Below are positions 1 to 8,814 of a stretch of 64,000 bases of DNA, in pieces. The stretch is from an uncultured Desulfobacter sp. (GTDB taxonomy: Bacteria; Desulfobacterota; Desulfobacteria; Desulfobacterales; Desulfobacteraceae). The DNA lies in contig NZ_OY762229.1 of assembly GCF_963665355.1 (NCBI RefSeq), positions 3,100,001 to 3,164,000 of the forward strand, written 5' to 3'. The first letter of the stretch is position 1, and each line of letters starts with the position of its first letter. The position numbers were made by a program, and so were the translations under genes. The notes below the pieces were generated by a model, which saw only the letters and a list, made by a program, of their open reading frames with translations, did no database searches and was not told the origin of the DNA.

Positions 1-66
1 GTAAGGGACAGGAATACGCTTGAGAAATCGTGGCAAGAAGGCAGGGCTCCATGGAAAGTGTGGTAG
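1..66 (+). CDS. C-terminal fragment of an unidentified protein
   Basis: Frame 1 is open from the window edge to a TAG at 64-66 and gives 21 residues ending in APWKVW. The other two plus frames are interrupted or unlike protein. It lies just upstream of the aminotransferase gene in a glycan cluster, so it may be the tail of another glycan enzyme, but the fragment is too short to assign to a family. Confidence 0.25.
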   Translation, partial: VRDRNTLEKSWQEGRAPWKVW

Positions 67-129
67 CGCATGTTTAATATATTCCATTTGAAATCCCAAA
101 GATGAAGTTAATATGTGTTAGGACCTGAG

Positions 130-1236
130 ATGATTCGTCTTTCAAAGTCAACTATTGGAAATTCAGAAAAACAGGCCGTTCTTGAAGTATTGGGACATGA
201 GTACCTTGGGATGGGTAAGGAAGTCGATAACTTTGAAAGAATGCTTGCTGACTATTTGGGAAGGCAGGTTGTCTGTGTAAACAGTGGAACGGCTGCCCTT
301 CATCTTGCATTTCAGGCAATTGGTCTGCATCCTGGGGATGAGGTTCTGGTTCAGTCTCTGACTTTCATTGCTACATATCAAGCAATATCCGCAACCGGGG
401 CAAGCCCTGTCTCATGTGAGGTTGATCCAAAAACAATCACGCTTGATTTGAATGATGCCGAGAAACGTTTAACAGATAAAACCAAGGCGGTTGTTCCAGT
501 CCACTACGCCAGCGGCGTAGGCGATTTGAACGAGATTTATGCCTTCGCAGAAGCCAATGGTTTGAGAGTCATAGAAGATGCCGCCCATGCTTTTGGAACT
601 CATTACCAGGGTAAGGTGGTCGGGAGTTTCGGCGATATCGTGTGCTTTAGCTTTGATGGGATAAAAAACATTACTTCCGGAGAAGGAGGGGCCATAGTCA
701 CTGAAGATCAAAATATTTTGAAAATAGTGAAAGATGCCCGTCTCCTTGGCGTGGAGAAAGATACCGAAAAGAGATATAAGGGGGAGAGAAGCTGGCATTT
801 TGATGCCAAGATCCAAGGCTGGCGCTACCATATGAGTAACCTTATGGCCGCTATTGGTTGCGAACAGTTAAAACGGCTGCCAGAGACCATTAAGAAAAGA
901 GATTTCATAAAAACAATGTACCTTGACCTTTTTCAGAAAATTCAAGGTGTTGAGCCTCTGCTGTTAGATTATAAAAATATAGTTCCCCATATTTTTGTGG
1001 TGAGAGTTACAGACGGTAAACGGGATGGCCTTCGGCGGTTTTTATTAGAAAACGATATTGAATGTGGCGTTCACTATTTCCCAAACCATATGCTGACAAA
1101 ATACAAATCCTCTTTTTCTCTTTCTGTAACAGAACAGGTGTATGGAGAACTTCTTTCTCTACCCTTCCATCTGGACCTCACCCAAGCAGACTTGGAATAT
1201 ATCGTTGCTAAAATTAAGGAGTTTTTTGATGCCTGA
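130..1236 (+). CDS. DegT/DnrJ/EryC1/StrS family aminotransferase
   Basis: This is a PLP-dependent sugar aminotransferase of the fold-type I DegT family, which transfers an amino group to a nucleotide-linked keto sugar in the cytoplasm. The sequence shows the family landmarks: NSGTAALHLA near residue 55, the EDAAHAFG segment, and FSFDGIKNITSGEGG, whose lysine (about K179) should form the Schiff base with PLP. About 368 residues is normal for the family. The frame is open from a GTG at 115, but ATG 130 gives the usual N-terminus (MIRLSKSTI) and has an AGGA motif at a good distance. The stop overlaps the next gene by 8 bp, which indicates translational coupling. It probably makes an amino sugar for the surface glycan; the substrate cannot be read from the sequence. 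Confidence 0.9.
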   Translation: MIRLSKSTIGNSEKQAVLEVLGHEYLGMGKEVDNFERMLADYLGRQVVCVNSGTAALHLAFQAIGLHPGDEVLVQSLTFIATYQAISATGASPVSCEVDPKTITLDLNDAEKRLTDKTKAVVPVHYASGVGDLNEIYAFAEANGLRVIEDAAHAFGTHYQGKVVGSFGDIVCFSFDGIKNITSGEGGAIVTEDQNILKIVKDARLLGVEKDTEKRYKGERSWHFDAKIQGWRYHMSNLMAAIGCEQLKRLPETIKKRDFIKTMYLDLFQKIQGVEPLLLDYKNIVPHIFVVRVTDGKRDGLRRFLLENDIECGVHYFPNHMLTKYKSSFSLSVTEQVYGELLSLPFHLDLTQADLEYIVAKIKEFFDA

Positions 1237-2194
1237 AGGTCAGCCGCTGGTTTCAGTGATCATGAATTGTTTGAATGGTGAAAAGTATTTGCGGGAAGCC
1301 ATAGATTCTGTTTATGCTCAGAGTTATCAAAATTGGGAAATTATATTTTGGGATAACGTCTCTTCTGATAAAAGTGCCGAAATTGCACAGGGATATGATG
1401 AAAAACTTAAGTATTTCAGAGGGGAAACAACAATCTCACTGGGCGCGGCTAGAAACCTGGCCTTAGAGAAGGCAAATGGTGAGTTGATTGCCTTTTTGGA
1501 CTGTGATGACCTGTGGATGCCCGATAAGCTTCAAAAACAGGTCCCTTTATTCAATCAACCGGCCGTTGGGTTGGTGTTCTCCAATTCAATCAATTTCAAT
1601 GATAAAGGCCAAGCCAGAAAAAATTATCGAGGGTGGCAGCCGCCATCCGGCAATATATTCAGACAACTGCTCTCTGGATATTTCCTTTCAATCTTAACTG
1701 TTGTGGTCAGAAGAAGTGCCATAGATGATCTGGAAGAATGGTTCGAACCTGAATTTGTTTTTGCTGAAGAAGCAGATCTTTTTCTTAGAATTTGTTATCA
1801 GTGGAACGCTGAATATATTGATGATGTTCTGGCTAAACGGCGTGAACATAAAGATGGATGGACTTGGAAATTAAAAAGTACGGATAGCGTCTATTCAATT
1901 AATGAAACATTTATCAGGGAAAGCTATTTGATCATAGATAAATTAAAACAAATACCCTTTTTCGAACATAAATTCCAAAAAGAAATTTATGTTTTCATTC
2001 AGAATATTAAAAGAGATGAAGCTGCTTTAGAAATGGAAAGAGGGAATAAAAAAGAATGCCGTAGGCTTCTCAAACCATATATAAAAAAGAATGTAATATT
2101 TATGATACTATTTGCTATTTCATTCTTCCCGTTTGAACTTTTTTTACTGCTAAAACAAATCTATTACAAAGTTGTTCACGAAATAACACCATAA
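1229..2194 (+). CDS. Glycosyltransferase family 2
   Basis: This is a GT-A fold glycosyltransferase of the GT2 type, about 321 residues. The N-terminal domain carries VSVIMNCLNGEKYLREAIDS, the DNVSSDKS segment and FLDCDDLWMPDKL, which contains the nucleotide-sugar/metal binding DxD. A hydrophobic stretch near the C-terminus (FMILFAISFFPFELFLLL) suggests membrane association. The frame is open from 1142, but ATG 1229 is preceded by TAAGGA at good spacing and starts directly before the GT2 core, overlapping the aminotransferase stop. Donor and acceptor are unknown. Confidence 0.88.
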   Translation: MPEGQPLVSVIMNCLNGEKYLREAIDSVYAQSYQNWEIIFWDNVSSDKSAEIAQGYDEKLKYFRGETTISLGAARNLALEKANGELIAFLDCDDLWMPDKLQKQVPLFNQPAVGLVFSNSINFNDKGQARKNYRGWQPPSGNIFRQLLSGYFLSILTVVVRRSAIDDLEEWFEPEFVFAEEADLFLRICYQWNAEYIDDVLAKRREHKDGWTWKLKSTDSVYSINETFIRESYLIIDKLKQIPFFEHKFQKEIYVFIQNIKRDEAALEMERGNKKECRRLLKPYIKKNVIFMILFAISFFPFELFLLLKQIYYKVVHEITP

Positions 2195-2303
2195 CAAATA
2201 AATAGATGACAGAGAGGATGAAAACAAAATATCAGGCTGTTTTGGGTGTTGAATAACGGCTTGTTTAAATTTAACCTATTGAAGATGATGAAATCCCTTT
2301 AAA

Positions 2304-3086
2304 ATGAGAAATAATCATAAACGATTTGCTTTTGGGAAAAATTGGCAGGCATTTTCGGAACGCAGCTTGACAAAAGAGCGGTTTCAGCAGTTCAAAGACT
2401 CCTTCAAGGCGCTCATGCATGGCATAGACATGCAGAATAAAGAGTTCATTGATATCGGATTTGGCCAGGGGCTTGCGTTAATCTCTGCATTACAAATGGG
2501 GGCTAACGTTACTGGAATAGATATTGATGAAAATAATATTCAGGCCCTGGAAAATACCTGCCGAAAAATCGGTTGCCACAAAACACCCGAGCATCGGATT
2601 TGCTCAATCCTTAATGATTCGTTTGTTGAAAGCAATAAACATCAATTTGATATTGTTCATTCGTGGGGAGTGCTTCACCATACAGGGAATATGAGTAAAG
2701 CCCTTGAAAATGGGTGTCGTTTGGTTGCAAAAGACGGTTTGTTTATCTGTTCGATTTACAACAAGCACTGGTCCTCCCCAATTTGGAACTGGATCAAGCT
2801 TTTATATAATAGATCCCCCGGAACCGTAAAAAAAATTTTTATTTTATTTTTTTATCCGATTTTATTGTTTGCAAAAATAGCCGTCACAAGGAAGAATCCT
2901 TATAAAAAAGAGCGGGGAATGGATTTTTATTATGACGTTGTCGATTGGGTAGGCGGATATCCATACGAGTATGCCAGTATCAATGATATGTTAAGAACAG
3001 TTCAATCCAAAGGATTCAGACCCATCAGAGTAAATCCTGCCATCGTCCCAACAGGCTGTAATGAGTTTGTATTTAAGAAGGAATGA
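2304..3086 (+). CDS. Class I SAM-dependent methyltransferase
   Basis: The 260-residue protein contains methyltransferase motif I (DIGFGQGLAL), an acidic end of beta-2 (GIDIDENN) and the HSWGVLHHTGN segment that follows motif II in small-molecule methyltransferases of the Methyltransf_11/25 type. It probably methylates a sugar or lipid intermediate of the neighbouring glycan pathway in the cytoplasm. A hydrophobic stretch around residues 185-200 (KIFILFFYPILLFAKIA) may attach it to the membrane. It starts 109 bp after the GT2 gene and ends 3 bp before the next gene, so it is co-transcribed with the GT4. The ribosome binding site is weak. Confidence 0.82.
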   Translation: MRNNHKRFAFGKNWQAFSERSLTKERFQQFKDSFKALMHGIDMQNKEFIDIGFGQGLALISALQMGANVTGIDIDENNIQALENTCRKIGCHKTPEHRICSILNDSFVESNKHQFDIVHSWGVLHHTGNMSKALENGCRLVAKDGLFICSIYNKHWSSPIWNWIKLLYNRSPGTVKKIFILFFYPILLFAKIAVTRKNPYKKERGMDFYYDVVDWVGGYPYEYASINDMLRTVQSKGFRPIRVNPAIVPTGCNEFVFKKE

Positions 3087-3089
3087 TCC

Positions 3090-4181
3090 ATGATTCGAGT
3101 TGTTTTTGTATCCTCTCTTGTTTACAACTATTTTTGCCCTGGGAAAGTGCGACAGGCCGGGGGGCAAACGCCGATTTATAATCTTTCAAGAAGCTTTGCC
3201 AGTAAAAAAGAGTATGAAGTCTTCTGTCTGGTTGGAAATTTCGGGCAGCCTGACCGGGTCGTCTTGGAAAATGTGACCCTTGTTAAGTCTCAAGTTGACA
3301 ACCCTTTGGCGGTATTTCAGGTTATCCGCACTTTGAACTTGTTGAAGCCTGATATTATTTTAGATTTTTGTGCCTCCCCCCGATTGTTTATCTATGCCTG
3401 TATTAAAAGATTTCTATCTACAAAGACTGTATTTTTAACCGGCAGCGATATTGATGTCAACGGGGATTATAAAAAGATTGAGAATCCGGTTTATGATTTT
3501 TTTTACAGGATCGGACTAAAGCAGACAGATGCAATTATCGCCCAGGTTCCTCTTCATGTGAAGCTACTGAAAGAAAAGCTGGGTTTGAAGTCGTATCTTA
3601 TCCTTTCTCCTTATCTGGAAATTCAGCGCTCTGGGGCAATGGTTAAAGATTCGATTTTATGGGTAGGAAGAGCGGCATTCTATAAACGACCTGAATTGTT
3701 TGTAAGGCTTGTTTTAGATCATCCTGAAGAAAAATTTATTATGATTTGTAACGATAGCCCTTATGATAACGGGTTTATGGACAACATAAAAAAAAAGCTG
3801 AGTGCTCTGCAAAATATTGAATTCCATGATTACGTTGCCTATCCTGAAATGGCGTATTACTACAGTCGGGCTAAGCTTTTAGTGAATACGTCGGATTTTG
3901 AGGGGTTCCCGAATACTTTTATCGAAGCGGCGGTAAAACAGTGCCCTGTATTGTCCCTCAACTCAGATCCAAACCAGATGTTGTCAGTCCATGGCGGAGG
4001 CCAATTTTGTAACGGGGACTTCGAAGCCATGAGAAGATGTCTGAAACTGCTTCTAAACGATAAAAATAAGTTACGCAACCTTGGGAAACGAAATTTTGAT
4101 TATGCTTTGAGGTTTCATCGTATAGACAGTGCTGTAAGTCAGTTGGACAAGATATTCAAACAGACCTTATGGAGAAATTAA
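3090..4181 (+). CDS. Glycosyltransferase family 4
   Basis: This 363-residue GT-B protein resembles GT4 enzymes. An N-terminal Rossmann half is followed by the C-terminal nucleotide-sugar binding half, with ILWVGRAAFYKRPELF as the start of domain two and the retaining E-x7-E-like segment NTSDFEGFPNTFIEAAVKQ. Its end overlaps the gspI start by 13 bp, so glycan and secretion genes share one transcript here. That overlap is unusual and suggests that the glycan genes were inserted into, or rearranged next to, a secretion operon. Confidence 0.85.
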   Translation: MIRVVFVSSLVYNYFCPGKVRQAGGQTPIYNLSRSFASKKEYEVFCLVGNFGQPDRVVLENVTLVKSQVDNPLAVFQVIRTLNLLKPDIILDFCASPRLFIYACIKRFLSTKTVFLTGSDIDVNGDYKKIENPVYDFFYRIGLKQTDAIIAQVPLHVKLLKEKLGLKSYLILSPYLEIQRSGAMVKDSILWVGRAAFYKRPELFVRLVLDHPEEKFIMICNDSPYDNGFMDNIKKKLSALQNIEFHDYVAYPEMAYYYSRAKLLVNTSDFEGFPNTFIEAAVKQCPVLSLNSDPNQMLSVHGGGQFCNGDFEAMRRCLKLLLNDKNKLRNLGKRNFDYALRFHRIDSAVSQLDKIFKQTLWRN

Positions 4182-4651
4182 ATCAAAAGGGTTTTACCCT
4201 CCTTGAAACATTGGTTGCCGTAATAGTCCTTTCTACCTGTCTTGTAACGGTTATACAGGTTTTTTCTTCAAATTTGAAAACATTGCCAGTCAGTGAGAGG
4301 TATACCCGGGCCGTTTTTATGGCCAGGTCTTTGATGGAGCAGGTGCTGCTGGCAGATACCTTTGCTCCTGGAAGAACGGAGGGGAATACAGAACTGACAC
4401 AAGATCCGGATTCGGATAAAAACTCAGAGGCAGATAGTTCTTTTGATGCGGAGGGTGACACTTTTTCCTGGGTGATTACCGTCACCGGTGTGCCGCCGGA
4501 TGGAGCAGATGAAACAAATAAAAAATTCGTAACTAAAGAATCGGCTTCCGATTCATTTGAGTTATTTAGAATTGATCTGCAGGTGATGTGGCAGGACGGG
4601 GATAAAGAAAAGTCCTATGAAATTTCTACCCTGGTGAAACCGAAAAAGTGA
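4169..4651 (+). CDS. gspI: Type II secretion minor pseudopilin GspI
   Basis: The protein begins with a short type IV pilin-like leader, KG/FTLLETLVAVIVLS. Cleavage after Gly8 by prepilin peptidase leaves Phe at +1 and the conserved Glu at +5, followed by the hydrophobic assembly helix. The length (160 residues) and position before a gspJ-like and a gspK-like gene identify it as the minor pseudopilin GspI, part of the tip complex that primes the periplasmic pseudopilus. An acidic Asp/Ser-rich insertion lies around residues 68-92. It overlaps the upstream glycosyltransferase gene by 13 bp. Confidence 0.85.
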   Translation: MEKLNQKGFTLLETLVAVIVLSTCLVTVIQVFSSNLKTLPVSERYTRAVFMARSLMEQVLLADTFAPGRTEGNTELTQDPDSDKNSEADSSFDAEGDTFSWVITVTGVPPDGADETNKKFVTKESASDSFELFRIDLQVMWQDGDKEKSYEISTLVKPKK

Positions 4652-4664
4652 GATTTGGAAATAA

Positions 4665-5297
4665 TTGGTGGAATCTATCTGTATCTTTAACATAACGCGG
4701 CTTCTTTCCCGGGAAAATGACAGCAGCGGATTTACCCTGATGGAGCTCTTGATCTCCATAACGGTCGTCATGATTGTTATGGCGGTTGTTGCAGGTACTT
4801 TCAGACTATGTTTTAAAGCTGTGGAAAAAGGCGAAGAATTCATTGATGAACAGCGCAGCTTGATTATGGCAGTTAATTACATTTACAGTCAGCTTGAGGC
4901 TGCAAGTTTGGATGAGCATGCGCCATTTTATGGAACAACAGACAAACTGAGATTTTTTTCAAAACAGATGGACCCCATGGAAGAGGAAGTGTTGCAGGAC
5001 ATTGAGTTCCGTCTGGTTGATTCCCCGGATGATTCAAGTAAAAAAATAATGATTTCCGTTCAGAACGTTGTGTTCGCATCAGAAACAGGACTGAATGATC
5101 AGGTCCTTCTTTCCGGAATAACTGCATTTGAAATATCCTACCTGAGGATAGTGAAACAGAAGCAGGTCTGGGAAGATAAATGGGAAGAAGAGTCTGGCTT
5201 TCCCCGGGCGGTGAGAATTCTATTCACCTATCACCATAAACCCGTAGCGGTATTTGTTCGAATGATGAGGCAAACTAAGGGGTTAAAAAATGCTTAA
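4665..5297 (+). CDS. gspJ: Type II secretion minor pseudopilin GspJ
   Basis: A pilin-type signal (SG/FTLMELLISITVVMIVMAVV) is found after an unusually long leader of about 22 residues. Glu is at +5 after the cleavage site. The rest fits GspJ, a tip pseudopilin that binds GspI and GspK. The frame opens with TTG at 4665 followed by GTG at 4668. Neither has a strong Shine-Dalgarno, so the exact start is uncertain. It is 210 residues and its stop overlaps the next gene by 8 bp. Confidence 0.85.
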   Translation: MVESICIFNITRLLSRENDSSGFTLMELLISITVVMIVMAVVAGTFRLCFKAVEKGEEFIDEQRSLIMAVNYIYSQLEAASLDEHAPFYGTTDKLRFFSKQMDPMEEEVLQDIEFRLVDSPDDSSKKIMISVQNVVFASETGLNDQVLLSGITAFEISYLRIVKQKQVWEDKWEEESGFPRAVRILFTYHHKPVAVFVRMMRQTKGLKNA

Positions 5298-6009
5298 AGA
5301 CAAAGTGAAATCCGGATTGACAATTCTATCCGACATGCCGGGGTGGCTGTTCTGGACATTGCTGCTTGCTTTAACCTGGTATTGCCTTATAAGTAAAATC
5401 GTCAGTCTGGATCTCTGGTGGCATCTGGCATGTGGCCGATTCTATGTTGAAAACGGATGCTATCCCCCCACAGGAACGTTTACCTTTTCTCCGGTTAATC
5501 CGTTCACCAGTAATGCAAAAACATGGCTTGGAGATATTGTTTTATATTTGATTCATTTTGCCGGTGGGGATTTAGGACTTCAGTTTTTCAGGGCAATATT
5601 GACGTTGTTGCCGGTATGGGTGCTTGTTCAATTGGCCGGCAAAAAATACAATCTGTGGCTTTTGTTCCTGTCGGTCCTGACCATTTCGGGAACCCTTCAG
5701 ATGCAGCTATTGAGAAACTCCATGTATGGCCTTTTGTTTCTGCCAGTAATCGTCTGGCTTTGGTGGCATATTAGGCAGAAAGATCATTTAAGAACCTACT
5801 GGCTGGTTTTTCTGTTTGCACCCATCATGGGGGTGTGGAGCATTATGCATGGGTATGCACTTGTCGGGACTTATATTGTGCTTCTTATCTTTGCCGGAGA
5901 GATGCTGGATCTGTTTATCAGAAACCGCCCCGAAAATGGGCAAAAGGGATTATTTTTACCTCTACGGTTATCTGTATGTGCCTTGTCGTCAATATTACCC
6001 TCCCGTTAA
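5290..6009 (+). CDS. N-terminal part of a polytopic membrane/TPR protein, broken by a -1 frame change
   Basis: This reading frame encodes about 218 meaningful residues with several membrane segments. Its N-terminal pattern SLDLWWHLACGRFYVENG resembles GT-C-like membrane proteins that have DLWWHLATG followed by a Pro-rich loop (family impression only). After codon 5944-5946 the natural continuation lies in the -1 frame (GIIFTSTVICMCLVVN), while this frame runs only 20 more codons to a stop at 6007-6009. Together the two frames would give about 831 residues. The product may come from programmed frameshifting, or the gene may carry a mutation or sequencing error. It sits between gspJ and gspK, an unusual place for such a protein. 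Confidence 0.7.
   Translation: MLKDKVKSGLTILSDMPGWLFWTLLLALTWYCLISKIVSLDLWWHLACGRFYVENGCYPPTGTFTFSPVNPFTSNAKTWLGDIVLYLIHFAGGDLGLQFFRAILTLLPVWVLVQLAGKKYNLWLLFLSVLTISGTLQMQLLRNSMYGLLFLPVIVWLWWHIRQKDHLRTYWLVFLFAPIMGVWSIMHGYALVGTYIVLLIFAGEMLDLFIRNRPENGQKGLFLPLRLSVCALSSILPSR
5943..5949 (+). other. A AAG GGA slippery heptamer at a -1 frame change
   Basis: In the upstream frame the codons read CAA AAG GGA, so A5943 AAG GGA fits X XXY YYZ, the canonical layout for -1 ribosomal slippage. Re-pairing gives AAA GGG, exactly where the downstream frame becomes the sensible one. No strong Shine-Dalgarno-like stimulator upstream or hairpin directly downstream was seen, so it may be coincidental. Confidence 0.45.
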
Positions 6010-7784
6010 ATATTGTTGGGACAGCTTCTTCATTTCTCACCGAGTTCCGATGGCATGAACCTCAAAAAACCGACACAGATATAATCAAAGATAAAAATGA
6101 AAAGAGCTCGCCGGAAAAACCCGAGTACCAGGGAGGTAATTCTCAAAAGGGATTGATTGGTTTTTTAAAATCTAAAACCAGATTCCTGATGAAGGGCGGG
6201 GACGTCGGATTCATTGGAGAATATGAATCTCCATTTGACTATTTTGAAGTGATTTTTGTTAAGGCCCTTTTTCTGTTTGAATGCGTTTTTGGGGTATACC
6301 TGATAATTGCACTGCTTTTTATCCGGCAGGTCCGATTTTCTTTTTTGCTGCCCTCCCTGGCGATTGCATTTATCGGGATGGGATACATACGGACAACAGC
6401 ATTTCCCTTTCTTGTGGCCGCCCCGTTCATGGTTGCAGATTGCGGGCGTATTGCCCGGGGGAGAGGAACGGTTCAAAATGGGATAGAGAATCGGCTAGGA
6501 CTAATCAGTGCAGATTATTTAAACCTTATTCCTTTGACGGGGATATTGGCATTTTTTATCATTGCCCATTATTATATTTTGACTGATAATTATGGCCGAT
6601 TTTCCGGTATAACCGCGGCTTCTCCAGGATTTGGCCGGTCTGACAGGCATAGAACACATATCCCCCAGTATGCCCTTGAAAAATACCCCGATGTCAACAT
6701 GTACAATACATACAATACTGGCTCCCTTCTTATATGGGAATGGTATGGAAAGAAAAAGGTTTTCATTGATGGTCGTTCTGTAACGTATAAACTAAGTTTT
6801 TATCAGGATTTTAGGTATACTTATTCTGTCAATGCGATTGAGAAAATGGATTTGAGACACGCATTGTTCAGCGTTATTGATGATTATGACTGGTTCTCGG
6901 GATATCTGAGGCAGAATTGGGATATCGAATGTTTTGATACGGGAATGCTTATTTTGAACCGTAGGGTAAAAGAGGGGTATGATAGTTTTTATGGTAATAT
7001 CCCGAAGTTTATTGGTAACCTCAATGATATCGATCAATTATCAGCTGACTCAAAAATGCGGTTTGGTCGGTTTCTGGATGTAACGTTCAAATATATGATG
7101 ATCTTTGGCCGCCTAAATGATTCGCTGACATTTTATTCTGATATCCAGGGGCTTCTTCGTAAATTGCCAGCTTCCGTGAAAGGATTTTTTGAGGACAAAA
7201 AGCGGTTAATGGACGACGTTGAAAAGGAGTTCGGACGGCAGAACAGTGCGGTTCTGGTTGAGTTATTTAAAGAGATTTTGCTTACAGATGAACAGGATCG
7301 CAAGGATGCTTCAATCACATGGAAACGAAGCGACGCCACTATCTATGTAGCATTTGCCAATGCACATTTTCGGATGGGGAATCAGAAAAAAGGGGTTGAA
7401 TTTTTATGTGCAGCTGCGGATGAGGAGAAGGGTAACGGGTCACTTCAACTTAAGGTTGCAGATCATTTTTACAATATGAGAGCTTTGGGACCGGCCATAA
7501 AGTATTATGAACGAGGCCTTTCCCTGATATCAGGCAAGGTCCTGGACTACAACAGGCTGGGGTCTTTATATTTTCAGAAAGGCGATAAGGATAATGCTCG
7601 GATCAATTTTGAAAAAGCCGTTAAAGCGGATCCTGATATTGTTGAATCTTATATTAACCTTGCAGCGGTTCTGCTTTTCCAGGGAAGAACCGAACAGGCT
7701 TTAGAGGTCAATGCTCAGGGTTTAAAAATTGATCCGGATAATCCGGATCTGCTTGGGATGAAAAAAGACATTGAAGCTCGATGA
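5943..7784 (+). CDS. C-terminal part of the same membrane/TPR protein (in the -1 frame)
   Basis: From the AAAGGG at 5943 onward the -1 frame is open to 7784 and encodes about 613 residues. First come more membrane segments (KALFLFECVFGVYLIIALLF and LIPLTGILAFFIIAHYY), then a soluble domain, then TPR repeats near the C-terminus (KYYERGLSLISGKVLDYNRL, GSLYFQKGDKDNARINFEKA, YINLAAVLLFQGRTEQALEV). The frame is also open upstream to an ATG at 5835, but that stretch is antiparallel in sense to the clear membrane segment in the other frame and is unlikely to be translated. It overlaps gspK by 14 bp. Function is not known; a role in glycan transfer or assembly near the secretion machine is possible. 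Confidence 0.72.
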   Translation, partial: KGIIFTSTVICMCLVVNITLPLNIVGTASSFLTEFRWHEPQKTDTDIIKDKNEKSSPEKPEYQGGNSQKGLIGFLKSKTRFLMKGGDVGFIGEYESPFDYFEVIFVKALFLFECVFGVYLIIALLFIRQVRFSFLLPSLAIAFIGMGYIRTTAFPFLVAAPFMVADCGRIARGRGTVQNGIENRLGLISADYLNLIPLTGILAFFIIAHYYILTDNYGRFSGITAASPGFGRSDRHRTHIPQYALEKYPDVNMYNTYNTGSLLIWEWYGKKKVFIDGRSVTYKLSFYQDFRYTYSVNAIEKMDLRHALFSVIDDYDWFSGYLRQNWDIECFDTGMLILNRRVKEGYDSFYGNIPKFIGNLNDIDQLSADSKMRFGRFLDVTFKYMMIFGRLNDSLTFYSDIQGLLRKLPASVKGFFEDKKRLMDDVEKEFGRQNSAVLVELFKEILLTDEQDRKDASITWKRSDATIYVAFANAHFRMGNQKKGVEFLCAAADEEKGNGSLQLKVADHFYNMRALGPAIKYYERGLSLISGKVLDYNRLGSLYFQKGDKDNARINFEKAVKADPDIVESYINLAAVLLFQGRTEQALEVNAQGLKIDPDNPDLLGMKKDIEAR

Positions 7785-8814
7785 AAAAGGGCTTGCCCTG
7801 GTATTTGTCCTTTGGGTTCTGGTCTTTATTTCCGTTATTGCCGGGGGCTTCTCCTTTGCAGCCCGGCAGGGAAGAAAGACTGTATATTCAGAAGGGATAA
7901 AGACAAAGGCATATTATATCTCTTTGGCCGGGTTTAATGCGGCGTTGGCAGGACTTATTCAAGCCGGTAAAGAAAAAAAAGAGGACGAGGTGTGGCGGGT
8001 AAATGCTGATCTTCCATCCATGCCCTTTGGGGAAGGACGCTTCCAGGTTTTTATTTCAAATGACAGCGGCAAGATCAACCTGAATAAAGCAGATATGGGG
8101 ATGATCCAGCTGCTGCTCACCAATTCTGAATTGAGTGATCATGATAAAGATGTGATCGTAAGTTCAATTTTGGACTGGCGGGACAAGGATAGTTTTGCAC
8201 GCCTTAATGGTGCTGAAAAAGAGTATTACAGCTCTTTGCCCAACCCGTATACACCACGAAACGATAATTTTTCAAGCCCTTCTGAGTTGCTTAAAGTCCG
8301 GGGTATCACCCAGGAGATTTTTGCTGCGTTTTTCAAAAATCGGCTCAGTGTGAAAATAGATGAAAATGAGCTGCTTCCTCAAAAGTCGTCCATACAGGAA
8401 TACCTGCAGCTTGAGAACAGGGGCGTTCAGAATGGTATTCAGACTTTCTTCACTATAGAAAAAAGAAGAGAGATGAACCGCGTTGGTAAACAATATGACC
8501 ATTCAAAAATTAATATCAATGCCGCAGCTGCAGGGATGTTACTTTGTCTGCCCGGAATGACAGAAAACCTGGTTGAGCAGGTTTTGGCATACCGCCGGGA
8601 AAAAGATTTGATCTCTTTATCCGATTTTGAGGCCATTGTGGGCAAAGAGGTTTTTGCAGGAATCAGTAAATACCTCTCTCTCAATCTTAGCCGATACTAT
8701 ACCATTACGTCTGCTGGGTGGGTAAACGGGTCGGAAATTATCCAGCGGGTAAGGATGGATGTTTGGGTTGATAATAAAAATTGGAACGAGTATAAGGTGG
8801 TGCAACGCTATTAG
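7771..8814 (+). CDS. gspK: Type II secretion minor pseudopilin GspK
   Basis: The 347-residue product starts KLDEKG/LALVFVLWVLVFISVIAGG, a pilin-like leader cleaved after Gly7. It lacks Glu at +5, as is typical for GspK, the cap of the pseudopilus tip. A large helical domain follows, with INLNKAD, SILDWRDKD and a GITQEIF-like helix-hairpin-helix segment, as in GspK. The start codon is TTG inside the end of the preceding frame. Length and order (I-J-x-K) agree with the assignment. Confidence 0.9.
   Translation: MKLDEKGLALVFVLWVLVFISVIAGGFSFAARQGRKTVYSEGIKTKAYYISLAGFNAALAGLIQAGKEKKEDEVWRVNADLPSMPFGEGRFQVFISNDSGKINLNKADMGMIQLLLTNSELSDHDKDVIVSSILDWRDKDSFARLNGAEKEYYSSLPNPYTPRNDNFSSPSELLKVRGITQEIFAAFFKNRLSVKIDENELLPQKSSIQEYLQLENRGVQNGIQTFFTIEKRREMNRVGKQYDHSKININAAAAGMLLCLPGMTENLVEQVLAYRREKDLISLSDFEAIVGKEVFAGISKYLSLNLSRYYTITSAGWVNGSEIIQRVRMDVWVDNKNWNEYKVVQRY

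Noticed and set aside
5835-5942. ATG 5835 as start of a separate TPR membrane protein
   Set aside because: The stretch is a shadow of the clear membrane sequence in the other frame and is rich in Cys and Arg; the junction at 5943 better explains the gene.
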